From Candidatus Gastranaerophilales bacterium (GTDB taxonomy: Bacteria; Cyanobacteriota; Vampirovibrionia; Gastranaerophilales; Gastranaerophilaceae), in contig CALUSL010000005.1 of assembly GCA_944323425.1 (NCBI GenBank), forward strand, positions 1 through 64,000: 64,000 bases of DNA. The letters are read 5' to 3'. Below, piece by piece: positions 17,123 through 26,400 of the stretch. Every line of letters begins with the position of its first letter. The first letter of the stretch is position 1. Below the pieces are notes generated by a model. The model was not told the origin of the DNA. It did not search any database and saw only the letters and a list, made by a program, of their open reading frames with translations. The position numbers were made by a program, and so were the translations under genes.

Positions 17123-17836
17123 CTATTCAACCTCTTCGCTAAAAGGAGTGAGTTTATATCCCACATTAGTAACAGTGTGAAGGTATTTTGGATTTTTTGT
17201 ATCCTCTTCTATTTTTTGTCTGAGTCCGCCGACATGAACCCTTACCATTCTGACATCTTCATCTGAATCATATCCCCAGACTTCATCGAGCAGTGTGGCA
17301 AGAGAGACAGGGTTGTTGAAATGCTGCATAAGACAGTATAAAATCTCAAATTCAGTAGGCGTGAGCTTTATTTTTTTGTCTACAACAAGTGTTTCCAGCG
17401 AGTCAGGAAACAGTTCTATGTCACCAACTTTGAGTATTTCGTTTTTGAGCAGCTGTTCTTTGTTTGCATCAGAGTTTCTTCTCAAGAGAGCGCGAACTCT
17501 TAATAGCACTTCCTGTATGTCAAAAGGTTTTACCAGATAGTCATCAGCGCCGCAGTCAAAGCCCTGTGTTTTGTCGTCAATAGTACCTTTTGCGGTGAGA
17601 AGCAGCACGGGTAAATCCGGCTTTGTTTTTCTTATATTTTTACATACGTCGTACCCGTTCATTTTGGGCATCATAACATCAAGAAGCACTATGTCGTAGT
17701 AGTTGTTTAATGCTTTATTTAAACCGTCAAGACCGTTAGAAGCGGTGTCTACAATATATCCGCTTTGTGCAAGGTCAAACTCGAGCAGCTCGCGTATTTC
17801 ATTATCATCGTCTACAATAAGAATTTTTCTCTGCAT
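17123..17836 (-). CDS. OmpR/PhoB-family response regulator
   Basis: This 237-residue protein has an N-terminal receiver (acidic pocket DDD at 9-11, phospho-acceptor D53 in LLDVMMPKMNG, TAK and KPF motifs) and a C-terminal winged helix (TPTEFEILYCL, VRMVRVHVGGLRQKI). It is the first gene of a two-gene operon with the kinase at 15391-17079 and should be its DNA-binding output. Its targets are unknown. Confidence 0.93.
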   Translation of the reverse strand: MQRKILIVDDDNEIRELLEFDLAQSGYIVDTASNGLDGLNKALNNYYDIVLLDVMMPKMNGYDVCKNIRKTKPDLPVLLLTAKGTIDDKTQGFDCGADDYLVKPFDIQEVLLRVRALLRRNSDANKEQLLKNEILKVGDIELFPDSLETLVVDKKIKLTPTEFEILYCLMQHFNNPVSLATLLDEVWGYDSDEDVRMVRVHVGGLRQKIEEDTKNPKYLHTVTNVGYKLTPFSEEVE

Positions 17837-17869
17837 TTATTACCGCCCCCCGTGGTCTTTTTATAAATA

Positions 17870-17895
17870 CCCCCTGCCAAAATTAGAGCAGGGGG
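17870..17895 (-). terminator. Hairpin after the TPR/NHL gene
   Basis: CCCCCTGC/GCAGGGGG (17870-17877/17888-17895) forms an 8-bp stem with a 10-base loop just past the stop of the leftward gene at 17905. An A/T-rich but interrupted tract follows it. It also lies upstream of the response-regulator gene. Confidence 0.6.
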
Positions 17896-17904
17896 CAAAA
17901 GTTT

Positions 17905-18741
17905 TTAGTACAAACGATATTTGATAACAGTGTTGTTACCCTGTTCCGAGATGTACATATTGTTGCCTTTGATGAGCAGATAGTATGGATTTGTTATTCT
18001 GTTCATAAAGATAACAATCTGTCCTGATTTGTTTATTTTGAGAATGTTATTTTTGTTATAGTTAGCGACATACAGGTTGTCTTGAGAGTCTACGGCAAGA
18101 CCTATCGGACCGTTAATCATCGGACTTTTTGAATAAAGCTGAGTCTGACCGTTCGGAGCAACTTTATAGATGCTGTTGTCAGAGTAGCTCGCAACATAGA
18201 GGTTGCCCTTTGAATCCATTGCAACACCTGTAGGACCTGCAAACCTGTTTATAACGGTTTTGTTAGCTTCTTTAGCCGTTGATGTAGCTGAGGCAATCTT
18301 TTTTGCTTCAGCTTTTTCTGCGCTTGCCTGAATTATTGTTTTCAGTTGTGACGCGCGCTGTGCAAATTCACTGTCTGCCGGAATTTTGCCCGCATAAAAC
18401 ATAGCCTTTTCATAGCTGCCTGTTCTGTTATAAAGTTCTGCAAGCTTCAAAACAGTTTCCATGTCGTTAGGGTCAAGCTGTGTTACTTTGGTGTAATAGA
18501 TGATAGCTGTTTGATAGCTTTTTAAATACTCGAACAAAGAGCCAAGGTTGTAATACCCGTCAACAAGTGTAGGGTCTTTTGCCACCGCTTCTTTAAATGA
18601 CTCGATTGCTTTTGTGTACTCGCCTTTAGCGTAGTAATCAAGACCGTCATTGTAATACATTCCGCCCTCGGATGGTCCTGCAAATGCAGCTCCGCCCGAG
18701 ATACATAATAACATTCCGCATAAAACTAAAAATTTCTTCAC
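17905..18741 (-). CDS. Exported TPR protein with NHL-type repeats
   Basis: This 278-residue protein has a signal peptide (about 1-22), three TPR-like units (about 28-140, for example AIESFKEAVAKDPTL) and about three NHL/SMP-30-type blades (GPTGVAMDSKGNLYVASYSD, GPIGLAVDSQDNLYVANYNK, and a third weaker one). Three blades are too few to close a propeller alone, so it may dimerise or be a shortened form. It probably acts as a scaffold at the cell surface or in the periplasm. A signalling link with the adjacent two-component genes is only suggested by position. Confidence 0.7.
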   Translation of the reverse strand: MKKFLVLCGMLLCISGGAAFAGPSEGGMYYNDGLDYYAKGEYTKAIESFKEAVAKDPTLVDGYYNLGSLFEYLKSYQTAIIYYTKVTQLDPNDMETVLKLAELYNRTGSYEKAMFYAGKIPADSEFAQRASQLKTIIQASAEKAEAKKIASATSTAKEANKTVINRFAGPTGVAMDSKGNLYVASYSDNSIYKVAPNGQTQLYSKSPMINGPIGLAVDSQDNLYVANYNKNNILKINKSGQIVIFMNRITNPYYLLIKGNNMYISEQGNNTVIKYRLY

Positions 18742-18756
18742 TTTTTCTCTCCTAAG

Positions 18757-20229
18757 TTATGCTAAACATACCTTTTTATTGTGATATTCTGTTGCTGTTT
18801 CGAATTTGTAAGCTGCATTAAGCAGTCTTTCTTCTGCCAGTGCCGGTGCCAGAATCTGCAAGCCTACAGGCATGCCGTCAGAGTCAAATCCGCAGGGCAG
18901 GCTGAGACCGGGAATACCTGCGAGGTTTGCACTGATAGTACCGATATCAGTGAGGTACATGCTCAATGGATCTTCAATTTTTGAGCCGATGTCGAATGCC
19001 GTGTTCGGGCATGTCGGTGAAACCAGTATATCAGCTTTCTCAAACGCTCTGTCAAAATCCTGTTTTATTAGCTGCCTGATTTGCTGTGCCTTTTTGTAAT
19101 AAGCGTCATAGTATCCGGAGCTGAGAGCATATGTACCGAGCATGATACGTCTTTTGACTTCATCGCCGAAACCTTCTGCTCTTGTTTTTGTATACATTTC
19201 CAGAAGATTTTTTGCATTTTCCGTTCTGTGTCCGTATTTTACACCGTCAAATCTGGCAAGGTTAGAGCTGGCTTCTGCTGTAGCAATGATGTAATAAACA
19301 CCGATGGAGTGTTTCAGAAGCGGCAGAGAAATTTCGACAATCTCTGCACCGAGGTCTTTATAGGTTTGTAGCGCTGCTTCTGCTGCCTTTTTCACGTCAG
19401 GGTCAACCCCTTCACCGAAAAGCTCTTTTATGTATCCGACTTTTAGTCCCTTTATATCTTTGTCCAGACCTTTGCTGTATTCCGGAACAGGAAGATTCAA
19501 AGATGTTGAATCCCATCTGTCATATCCGCTTATTGCTTCGAGCAGCATTGCAGTGTCTTCGACAGAACGTCCGAACGGTCCAATCTGGTCAAGTGATGAT
19601 GCAAAAGCAATAAGACCGTATCTCGAAACTCTTCCGTAAGTAGGCTTCAAACCGACAATTCCGCAGAAACTTGCGGGCAGCCTGATACTTCCGCCCGTAT
19701 CAGAACCAAGAGCCAGTGCTGCTTCGTAGCTTGCCACTGCCGCAGCAGAACCGCCTGAACTTCCGCCGGGGACTTTATTCAGATTCCACGGATTTCTGAC
19801 TATTTTAAAAGCAGAGTTTTCGTTTGAAGAGCCCATTGCGAACTCGTCAAGGTTGGCTTTTCCTATAATCGGAATCATGTTTGCTTTAAGTTTTTCAGTA
19901 ACCGTTGCATCGTAGGGTGATACGAAATTTTCGAGAATTTTACTGGATGCGGTGGTTTTATAGCCTTTGTAATTTATATTGTCTTTCAGCGCAAGAGGAA
20001 TGCCCGCAAGTTTCGGCAATTCTTCTTTTTTTGCAATTTTTTCATCAACAGCTTTTGCTGTTTCAAGCGCTTTCTCTTTGCAGAGTGAATTGTAGGCGCC
20101 TATTGTATCATCGTGTTTTTCAATATTTTCATATGTCGCATTAACGAGTTCCACGGCTGAAACATCTCTGTTCAACAGTGCATCTCTCTGTTCTTTTGCC
20201 GTTTTTTTCAGCAGGTCAGTAATATTCAT
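18757..20229 (-). CDS. gatA: Glutamyl/aspartyl-tRNA amidotransferase subunit A
   Basis: This 490-residue amidase is GatA of the GatCAB complex, which releases ammonia from glutamine to convert Glu-tRNA-Gln and/or Asp-tRNA-Asn. The Ser-cisSer-Lys triad is visible: K82 in LALKDN, S157 in PGGSSGGS and S181 in GSDTGGS. The start at 20229 has a GGAGAGG site 5-6 bases upstream; a longer frame would add 24 unlikely residues. gatB and gatC are not in the window. It fits with the AspRS at 28034, which may be non-discriminating. Confidence 0.95.
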   Translation of the reverse strand: MNITDLLKKTAKEQRDALLNRDVSAVELVNATYENIEKHDDTIGAYNSLCKEKALETAKAVDEKIAKKEELPKLAGIPLALKDNINYKGYKTTASSKILENFVSPYDATVTEKLKANMIPIIGKANLDEFAMGSSNENSAFKIVRNPWNLNKVPGGSSGGSAAAVASYEAALALGSDTGGSIRLPASFCGIVGLKPTYGRVSRYGLIAFASSLDQIGPFGRSVEDTAMLLEAISGYDRWDSTSLNLPVPEYSKGLDKDIKGLKVGYIKELFGEGVDPDVKKAAEAALQTYKDLGAEIVEISLPLLKHSIGVYYIIATAEASSNLARFDGVKYGHRTENAKNLLEMYTKTRAEGFGDEVKRRIMLGTYALSSGYYDAYYKKAQQIRQLIKQDFDRAFEKADILVSPTCPNTAFDIGSKIEDPLSMYLTDIGTISANLAGIPGLSLPCGFDSDGMPVGLQILAPALAEERLLNAAYKFETATEYHNKKVCLA

Positions 20230-20400
20230 TTTTGCCTCTCCGTAGACTATTTTAATATCGTAATTATACATTAAAAACAGGGAAGTATTTAAAACTCTCA
20301 TTCAAATTATGTAAACATTTGTAAAATTTGCATTAAATATATTAAAGAAATCCCCGTGAACGTCCGATATATAAAACAAGATAAGGAGTATCACCGAAAT

Positions 20401-21081
20401 ATGGGACTGTCAGCGTCACAAGCAAGATATTTACAACTAACTGCCAGAAAGAGCAATGTAGAGTTTGAGGCTCAGCAGACGACTCAGGCAAAAATGATGC
20501 TTGCCAATGAAGTTGAAAATGAGGCAAAACTCTGGAATGAAAAGATGAATACAAAGCATCTTTACTACGCAAAAGACGGTATTGCAGGAAACACTGATAA
20601 TTTGCCACGTTTGACTTATCAGGCAGTTACATCCCAGCCCGCTGACGGCGGACTCGGTATGAGAGTTGTAGATGCGTCAGGCAGAATGGTTGTGGCTTCG
20701 TTACCGAACCCGCTTCCTGAAGGAAAAACGGAAAGTGATTATGTCATAGACCCTAAATGTACACAGGCGGACTATTTTGAAGAACAGTTGTTCAACTGCA
20801 ACTGGAGAATGCAGGAAGCAAACCTTTTTGCAAACGGTGAGTGGACAGATGTTTCTGTTGACGGCAGTGCATACATTTATCAGGGCATTGACGATGAAGA
20901 AATGGCTGCAGGACTTGCTGATTATGAAGCAAAAGTTGAACGTCTTCAGAATCAGGACAAACAGTTTGATATGCGACTTGACCAGTTGAAAAACGAACAG
21001 AAGGCAATTGAAACAGAAATGGATTCTGTTAAAAAAGTTATTGACAAAAATATTGAAGAAACCTTCAAAACCTTTGCTTAG
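20401..21081 (+). CDS. Hypothetical protein with N-terminal SASQAR module
   Basis: I cannot name a function. The N-terminus (GLSASQARYLQLTARKSN) matches, from memory, a module that recurs at the start of hypothetical proteins in the suspected lineage. A central region of about 130 residues follows, and the last 60 residues are predicted coiled coil (heptad-rich, LKNEQKAIETEMDS). No signal peptide or membrane helix is seen. AAGGAG lies 12 bases before ATG 20401, slightly far; GTG 20356 upstream is an alternative. It is convergent with the asparaginase gene with only 3 bases between them. Confidence 0.65.
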   Translation: MGLSASQARYLQLTARKSNVEFEAQQTTQAKMMLANEVENEAKLWNEKMNTKHLYYAKDGIAGNTDNLPRLTYQAVTSQPADGGLGMRVVDASGRMVVASLPNPLPEGKTESDYVIDPKCTQADYFEEQLFNCNWRMQEANLFANGEWTDVSVDGSAYIYQGIDDEEMAAGLADYEAKVERLQNQDKQFDMRLDQLKNEQKAIETEMDSVKKVIDKNIEETFKTFA

Positions 21082-21084
21082 CGG

Positions 21085-22056
21085 CTACAATGAAAATTGC
21101 GGCACAAATTCACCCACATATTCGCCGTTTTCGGTCAGTACATTTTTCGGATAAATATTAAGGAGATGTTTTATGGAATTATTATCAGCCCAGTTAAGTT
21201 GTTTAAGCAGTTCAACGGCTATGATGATTCTCGCTTTCATATCGGCGTCAATCACCTTTATCATCAAGGATTCATGCTTTTCCGTATTCACAATGCAAAG
21301 CAACCCGCCTGCTCCTGCTTTCGCTGCTATTCCATCCGTATAGGTAATAATATCCGTATCCTGTCTGTCATAACCGCCTATCATATAGGGATTTTCAAGA
21401 AAAGCTTTTTTAATCTCCGCATATTTGTTTTCACAAAAAAGATTCAAAAAACCGATTGCCTGCTCTTCCAGCGGCAAAGCCCAGTTCGGGGCTCCGCAGC
21501 CGTCTTTTGTTGCAGGAAGTTCTGACTCTGTCTCGCACAATTCCTGTATTCTTTTGTATATATGTTTTTGCAGCGGGTGTTCAAAATCAAGATATGTTTC
21601 AATATCCCAGCCGTTTTGTCTGCATAATAGAAGCATAAGCGTATGTTTGCCGGAACAGTTGTTGTGTAACGGCGAATACTCACTGAATTTTTTCTGTTCT
21701 TCTTTATTTAGCGGGGGAACCGCCGGACATTTCAGATTTTTTTCAGAAAGACCTGCTCTTTTCAAAAGCCCTCTCAATATTTCAAGATGAACAGGCTCTC
21801 CCGTATGGGAACCGCAGCAAAGCGCAATTTCTTCATATGTCAGTGAATAATAATTTTTTGTATCAAAATTAGTTATCAAAGACGCCTGCATCGGTTTTGC
21901 GCAGGAACGCTGAAAAAACGGATATCTGTTCGGATTTCCTATTGTTTTGATATTTTTTGAACTGTCGCAAAGTACTACAAAACCTGAATATTCTAGTTCT
22001 GTCAGTCCGTTTCTCGTTTGCGACAATAGTACTTCCGGATAAAAATTTATTTGCAT
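21085..22056 (-). CDS. L-asparaginase, Rhizobium etli (AnsA/ReAV-like) type
   Basis: This 323-residue protein belongs to the asparaginase II family typified by the Rhizobium etli enzyme, unrelated to the E. coli AnsA/AnsB fold. Its S51-C-A-K54 and C134-S-G-K137 tetrads match the spacing of the catalytic Ser-Lys tandems and the zinc-linked cysteine of that family. It should hydrolyse asparagine to aspartate and ammonia in the cytoplasm. Its ATG overlaps the stop codon of the upstream gene (TAATG at 22058-22054), which implies translational coupling. Confidence 0.85.
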   Translation of the reverse strand: MQINFYPEVLLSQTRNGLTELEYSGFVVLCDSSKNIKTIGNPNRYPFFQRSCAKPMQASLITNFDTKNYYSLTYEEIALCCGSHTGEPVHLEILRGLLKRAGLSEKNLKCPAVPPLNKEEQKKFSEYSPLHNNCSGKHTLMLLLCRQNGWDIETYLDFEHPLQKHIYKRIQELCETESELPATKDGCGAPNWALPLEEQAIGFLNLFCENKYAEIKKAFLENPYMIGGYDRQDTDIITYTDGIAAKAGAGGLLCIVNTEKHESLMIKVIDADMKARIIIAVELLKQLNWADNNSIKHLLNIYPKNVLTENGEYVGEFVPQFSL

Positions 22057-22820
22057 TATTTGTTCTTGTTTTGCAGATTAAAGACCGCTCTCAGTTTTTC
22101 TTTCAAAATCTGGTTTTCCTGAGCATATCTCTGGAGCTGCATTTTCATCTGCTGCATTTCTATATTCATTCTGCTTTGAGCAACATCATCGGATTGCTGT
22201 GCAGGTGCGGATGCCCCGCCGCCAAAAACGAATCTTCTCTTGCTGTCATCTTTTATAAGAATGATTTTAGCAATAGCTTCTTTTGTTAAAAATCCAAGCT
22301 CAATCAGTACTTCTCCAATCGGAGTGACTTTGCCTGTAGCCATGTTGAGCTCTTTTTGACGGCGCATTGCGCTGTCAAGCTGGACAACATCAATAAGTTT
22401 TGCCCTTTTTGCATATTCTCCGAGTCTAATTTCTCCGCTCATGTAATAAATAGACGCACTTACTACTTCGTTTACCGGAGGTTTTATATATTCTTGTTTT
22501 ATGCACTCGCTGAGAAGCTTTGAAGTATCCTCAAGAGACATAAAATTGTCTATAGTTATATCTACAACACGTTTTTTCAACAATATGGACTGCAAAATTT
22601 TGTAAAGATTTGGATCATGTCCGTGTTCATGTGAATCAAACTCCTTTTTCCCTTTGAACGTAAGTTCAGGCACATAAAGCACATAAATGTCTTCTGTTTT
22701 TACATCTGCTTTAAAGCCGAGTTTTTCTTCAAATGAACCCAATACATCCATAAACAAAGCTTCTTGAACCCAGAATGGTGCTCCGAGTATTGTACTTACT
22801 AAATTTCCGTAACTGCCCAC
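22056..22820 (-). CDS. Protein with GspE/MshE N-terminal-like domain
   Basis: This 254-residue protein contains, at about 130-190, a segment like the N-terminal domain of type II secretion/pilus ATPases (GEYAKRAKLIDVVQLDSAMRRQ, TPIGEVLIELGFLTKEAIAKI). It lacks any ATPase domain. In related proteins this domain binds cyclic di-GMP or a partner; that role is only a possibility here. The C-terminus is Gln-rich coiled coil. It is translationally coupled to the asparaginase gene and divergent from the gene at 22907. Confidence 0.6.
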   Translation of the reverse strand: MGSYGNLVSTILGAPFWVQEALFMDVLGSFEEKLGFKADVKTEDIYVLYVPELTFKGKKEFDSHEHGHDPNLYKILQSILLKKRVVDITIDNFMSLEDTSKLLSECIKQEYIKPPVNEVVSASIYYMSGEIRLGEYAKRAKLIDVVQLDSAMRRQKELNMATGKVTPIGEVLIELGFLTKEAIAKIILIKDDSKRRFVFGGGASAPAQQSDDVAQSRMNIEMQQMKMQLQRYAQENQILKEKLRAVFNLQNKNK

Positions 22821-22906
22821 TATTCTATACCTTAAATTACTATCAACATGTGTTATAATATCATAAAGGTCAAACCGTTATAAATAGTATAAAGGGATGA
22901 AAAAAT

Positions 22907-23356
22907 ATGGGTATAGACGGATTTTCAATGTCAAATTTAACCGGTGTAAACAGAAACCTTAGCTCCCAGCAGCTGGCAAATGAAGCAGAAGCCACTGCTC
23001 GTCAGGCAATGGATAACGAAATAGCCGACGTTGACGGTATATCAAAAAAACAAAAGGCTGGAAGAAAAGACCCTGATGCTGCTTTTAACGGCAGAATGGT
23101 TCTTATAAAAGATGAAGAGCAGGACAAAGAACAAGAGCAGCAGGAAGAACAAGAACCACAGAAACAACAGCAGAAGCAAAAAAAAGAACCGACTGATGAA
23201 GATATTGCAAAATACCATTTTCGTTTTAACAGAGAAGGAATGATTGATATTTGTGAAGGTGATGAAATTGTGAGCACGATTTCGCCGGAGGATGCAGCGC
23301 GCGTACTCGCTAATATGAACGATTTTTCCGGCGCGCTTGTGAACAAGAACGTGTAA
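22907..23356 (+). CDS. Small hypothetical protein with Gln/Glu/Lys-rich centre
   Basis: This 149-residue protein has a polar N-terminus (GIDGFSMSNLTGVNR), a low-complexity stretch of about 35 residues made almost only of Q, E, K and D (about 70-100), and a compact C-terminal segment (IAKYHFRFNREGMIDICEGDEIVSTISPED). No signal peptide. AAAGGGATG precedes the ATG, so expression is likely. The function is unknown. Confidence 0.6.
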   Translation: MGIDGFSMSNLTGVNRNLSSQQLANEAEATARQAMDNEIADVDGISKKQKAGRKDPDAAFNGRMVLIKDEEQDKEQEQQEEQEPQKQQQKQKKEPTDEDIAKYHFRFNREGMIDICEGDEIVSTISPEDAARVLANMNDFSGALVNKNV

Positions 23357-23396
23357 TCAATCATAAAATTTTTTGTCGTTTTGAGTAAACCATCCG

Positions 23397-23405
23397 TGAT
23401 ACAAT
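23397..23405 (+). promoter_or_regulatory. Extended -10 box giving a leaderless helicase mRNA
   Basis: TGATACAAT ends 6 bases before the ATG at 23412, so transcription should begin at or next to the start codon. No Shine-Dalgarno sequence is present. Confidence 0.55.
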
Positions 23406-23411
23406 AATTAC

Positions 23412-26400
23412 ATGTTATTAACAGGGTCATCAAGAACAAAAAGGTCTGAAATTCTGGCTGAAAAATATATTGAGCTGGTTCAAAACGGTATTCCCGCACC
23501 GCAGATTCTTGTTCTTGTCGCAAACAGACATAAAAAACAACTTTTTACCGAAAGAATTAAGCAAGCGCTTCCGGTGCTGGAAAATCCGAAAATCTATACA
23601 TTTTTCGGACTTGTTTATAATACTATTAAACTTGACTGGCCTGATATAGAAAACAGGATTACATCGGGGAATGCTTGTATTATCCCGAATCTTACGGGGC
23701 TTGAGATTTCTCAGTTTTTATTTAAAAAGTGTATGAAAAATGCAGGATTTCTCGACTACAACTCGAAAATTAATCTTCTGCATCAGCTTTTCAGACGCTA
23801 TTCGCTTATTGTCCAGAACAATCTTTCTGATGAGGATGTTAAAGAGCGTTCAATGCTTCTAAAAGAAAGTTTTGCAGAGGATGCGAAAAATGCAATTGAT
23901 TCTTTTAAACGCCTGACTCTAAAGTATCGTGCATTTGATTATATCAGACAGTGTGCGATATTCGGTAGTATCAAGGAAAAGTCATCGTTTTTGAAAAATA
24001 TAAAATATCTTATAGTAGACGATGCTGATGAGATTACGAATGCAGAGTTCAATTTTCTGAAATTCTTAAAACCGTCACTGGATGGCTGGTGCGTCGGTAT
24101 GGATGAATATGGCGTGTCCAGAGCGGGATTTCTATGCGGTGATTTTTCCATGCCGGACAGAGTAAAAGAGCTTTTCTGCGATGAAATAATAAAACTGGAT
24201 GATATGCCGGTTTCGTCCGTAAAAGTTTCTCATATTGCCTACTCAAAATATATTGAGATGATAAAAAGTGCGTTTGAGCAGGCAGCTGATTTAGTAAACA
24301 AAAACGGACTTCACGCGCAGGATATTTCAATAGCCGTTCCTGAAACAAACAGCGCCGTAAAATTTTTCGCATCTGAAATTTTTAATTCAAAAAAAATTAA
24401 GTACCAAATATTCTCTGGAAGTGAAAAACTTGCGCAAAACAGAATTGTCAAAAATATTCTTACAGTTTTGAAACTTGCGCATCCTGATTTCTGCGACAAG
24501 ATTTCACCTCTGGAATTGAGGGGAGTTTTGCATTCAATTCTCGGTGTTCCGCTAAAAGATACGATGCCTGTGCTCTCAGCTTTTAGAACCTGTGGGATAC
24601 TGAAACCTGTATTTGAAAACGAAGTCTACAATACTTCTCTTGAAGCTTTATGTGCTGTTATAAAAAAGCTGCAAGAAGAAAATATGCCGCTATCAGTGCA
24701 GGCTGAGACTATATTTGATGAACTGGTGAATACTGAAGATACCGTCATTGTAAACAAAGTGAACTTTTTGATAAAACAGATTCGCGATTTTGAAACTGTT
24801 TTTGAAGAAGACGCACTCGATGTAAACTTTCAGCGCGATATTATAATACAGTTGGAAAATACGATTGTGTCAGAAAATCCGTCTGATTCACCTGTTGTTG
24901 AGCCTGATTCGCTTTGTATTGCAACTGCACAGAAATTGATTGATTTGAACATAAAATCCAGATATCAATTCTGGATTGATATTTCCGGCGAGGGCTGGAC
25001 ACGGGAGGATACCGGCACAATTTACAACTCCTGGGTCTTTCAGCCGTTCTGGAAAAAAGATTCATTTACTTTTGAGGATAATTTTGAACTATCACACGAA
25101 AAAACAAAACGTGTCCTTCGCAAGCTTTCTCTTCTTTCTGATGAAAAGATTTATGCATATTCCTCGCTGTTTGATATAAACGGGCTTGAAAATACAGGCG
25201 GAATTCTTGATTTTCTGGATTTTGAACGTGAGGAAAAAACGGAGCGCGCTTCTTTTAACTTTGTTCCAAGAGATGACCAGAAACCTGTGCTGGCTTATAA
25301 CGGAGGAAAGCTGGCTGTTTCTGCCGTCCCCGGGGCCGGCAAGACGACTATTCTTCTTGCGCTGGTTATAAAGCTCATCAGACAAGGGGTAAATCCTGAA
25401 AACATTTTTGTGCTGACTTATATGGATTCTGCTGCCAGAAATTTCAAAGAACGAATAAAAGATGTTTGTCCTGACAGTGATTCGCTTCCGAATATTTCAA
25501 CAATCCACGGGCTTGCACTTCGAATTTTAAAAGAAAATTCAAATTTTACGAAAATCGGACTCAGCTCTGATTTTGATGTTTGCGACGACAATGAACGGCA
25601 ACGGATATTAAGAGAGGCTATAACTTTTCTTGGCTTAAATCATGACGATTATGACCGTTTTGAAAAAGCAATTTCTGCACTGAAACTCTCCGGCGCAAAA
25701 AAACTTATTCAACCGAAATTTAAGGAAATAAAAGACTTTTTGTCTCTTTTTAAAATTTATAATGCTTCACTAAAAGCCCGCAATATGATTGACTATGATG
25801 ATATGCTGAGACTTGCGGTTGTGCTTCTTGAAAAAAATTCTGATATAAGAGCGCATTATCAAAAGATTTGCCGCTATATTATAGAAGATGAGGCGCAGGA
25901 TTCTTCAAAGGTGCAGCAAAATCTTTTGAATATACTCTCCGGTGTGCACGGAAATCTCATACGCTGCGGGGATATAAATCAGTCTATTACTACGACTTTT
26001 ACTAATGCTGACATGCAGGGGTTCCGTGATTTTGTGGAAAAAAATCCGTGCGTAAAAATGGAATGTTCGCAGCGATGTGCAAAGGACATATATGCTCTTG
26101 CGAACAGGCTTGTTACGGAGACGCAAAACTTTTCTGATGTAGCCGGTGCTTTTTATCAAACCCTTATGAAGCCTGTTGAAGGAAAAAATCCGGTTTCTGT
26201 AAATGCTGTAGAAACAGAGATTTTTGACGACTTTAATGATGAGCGTGCATACATAATATCTAAAATCAGAGAAATTTATAAGAAGGACAAAAATGCGGAT
26301 GTCGCAATTCTTTTAAGAAGCAATTTTCAGATAGAAGAGTATTCACGCTTTCTTGCAAATTCAGGTTTTGATGTGGTTACCCGTTCTGACAGTCTTGACA

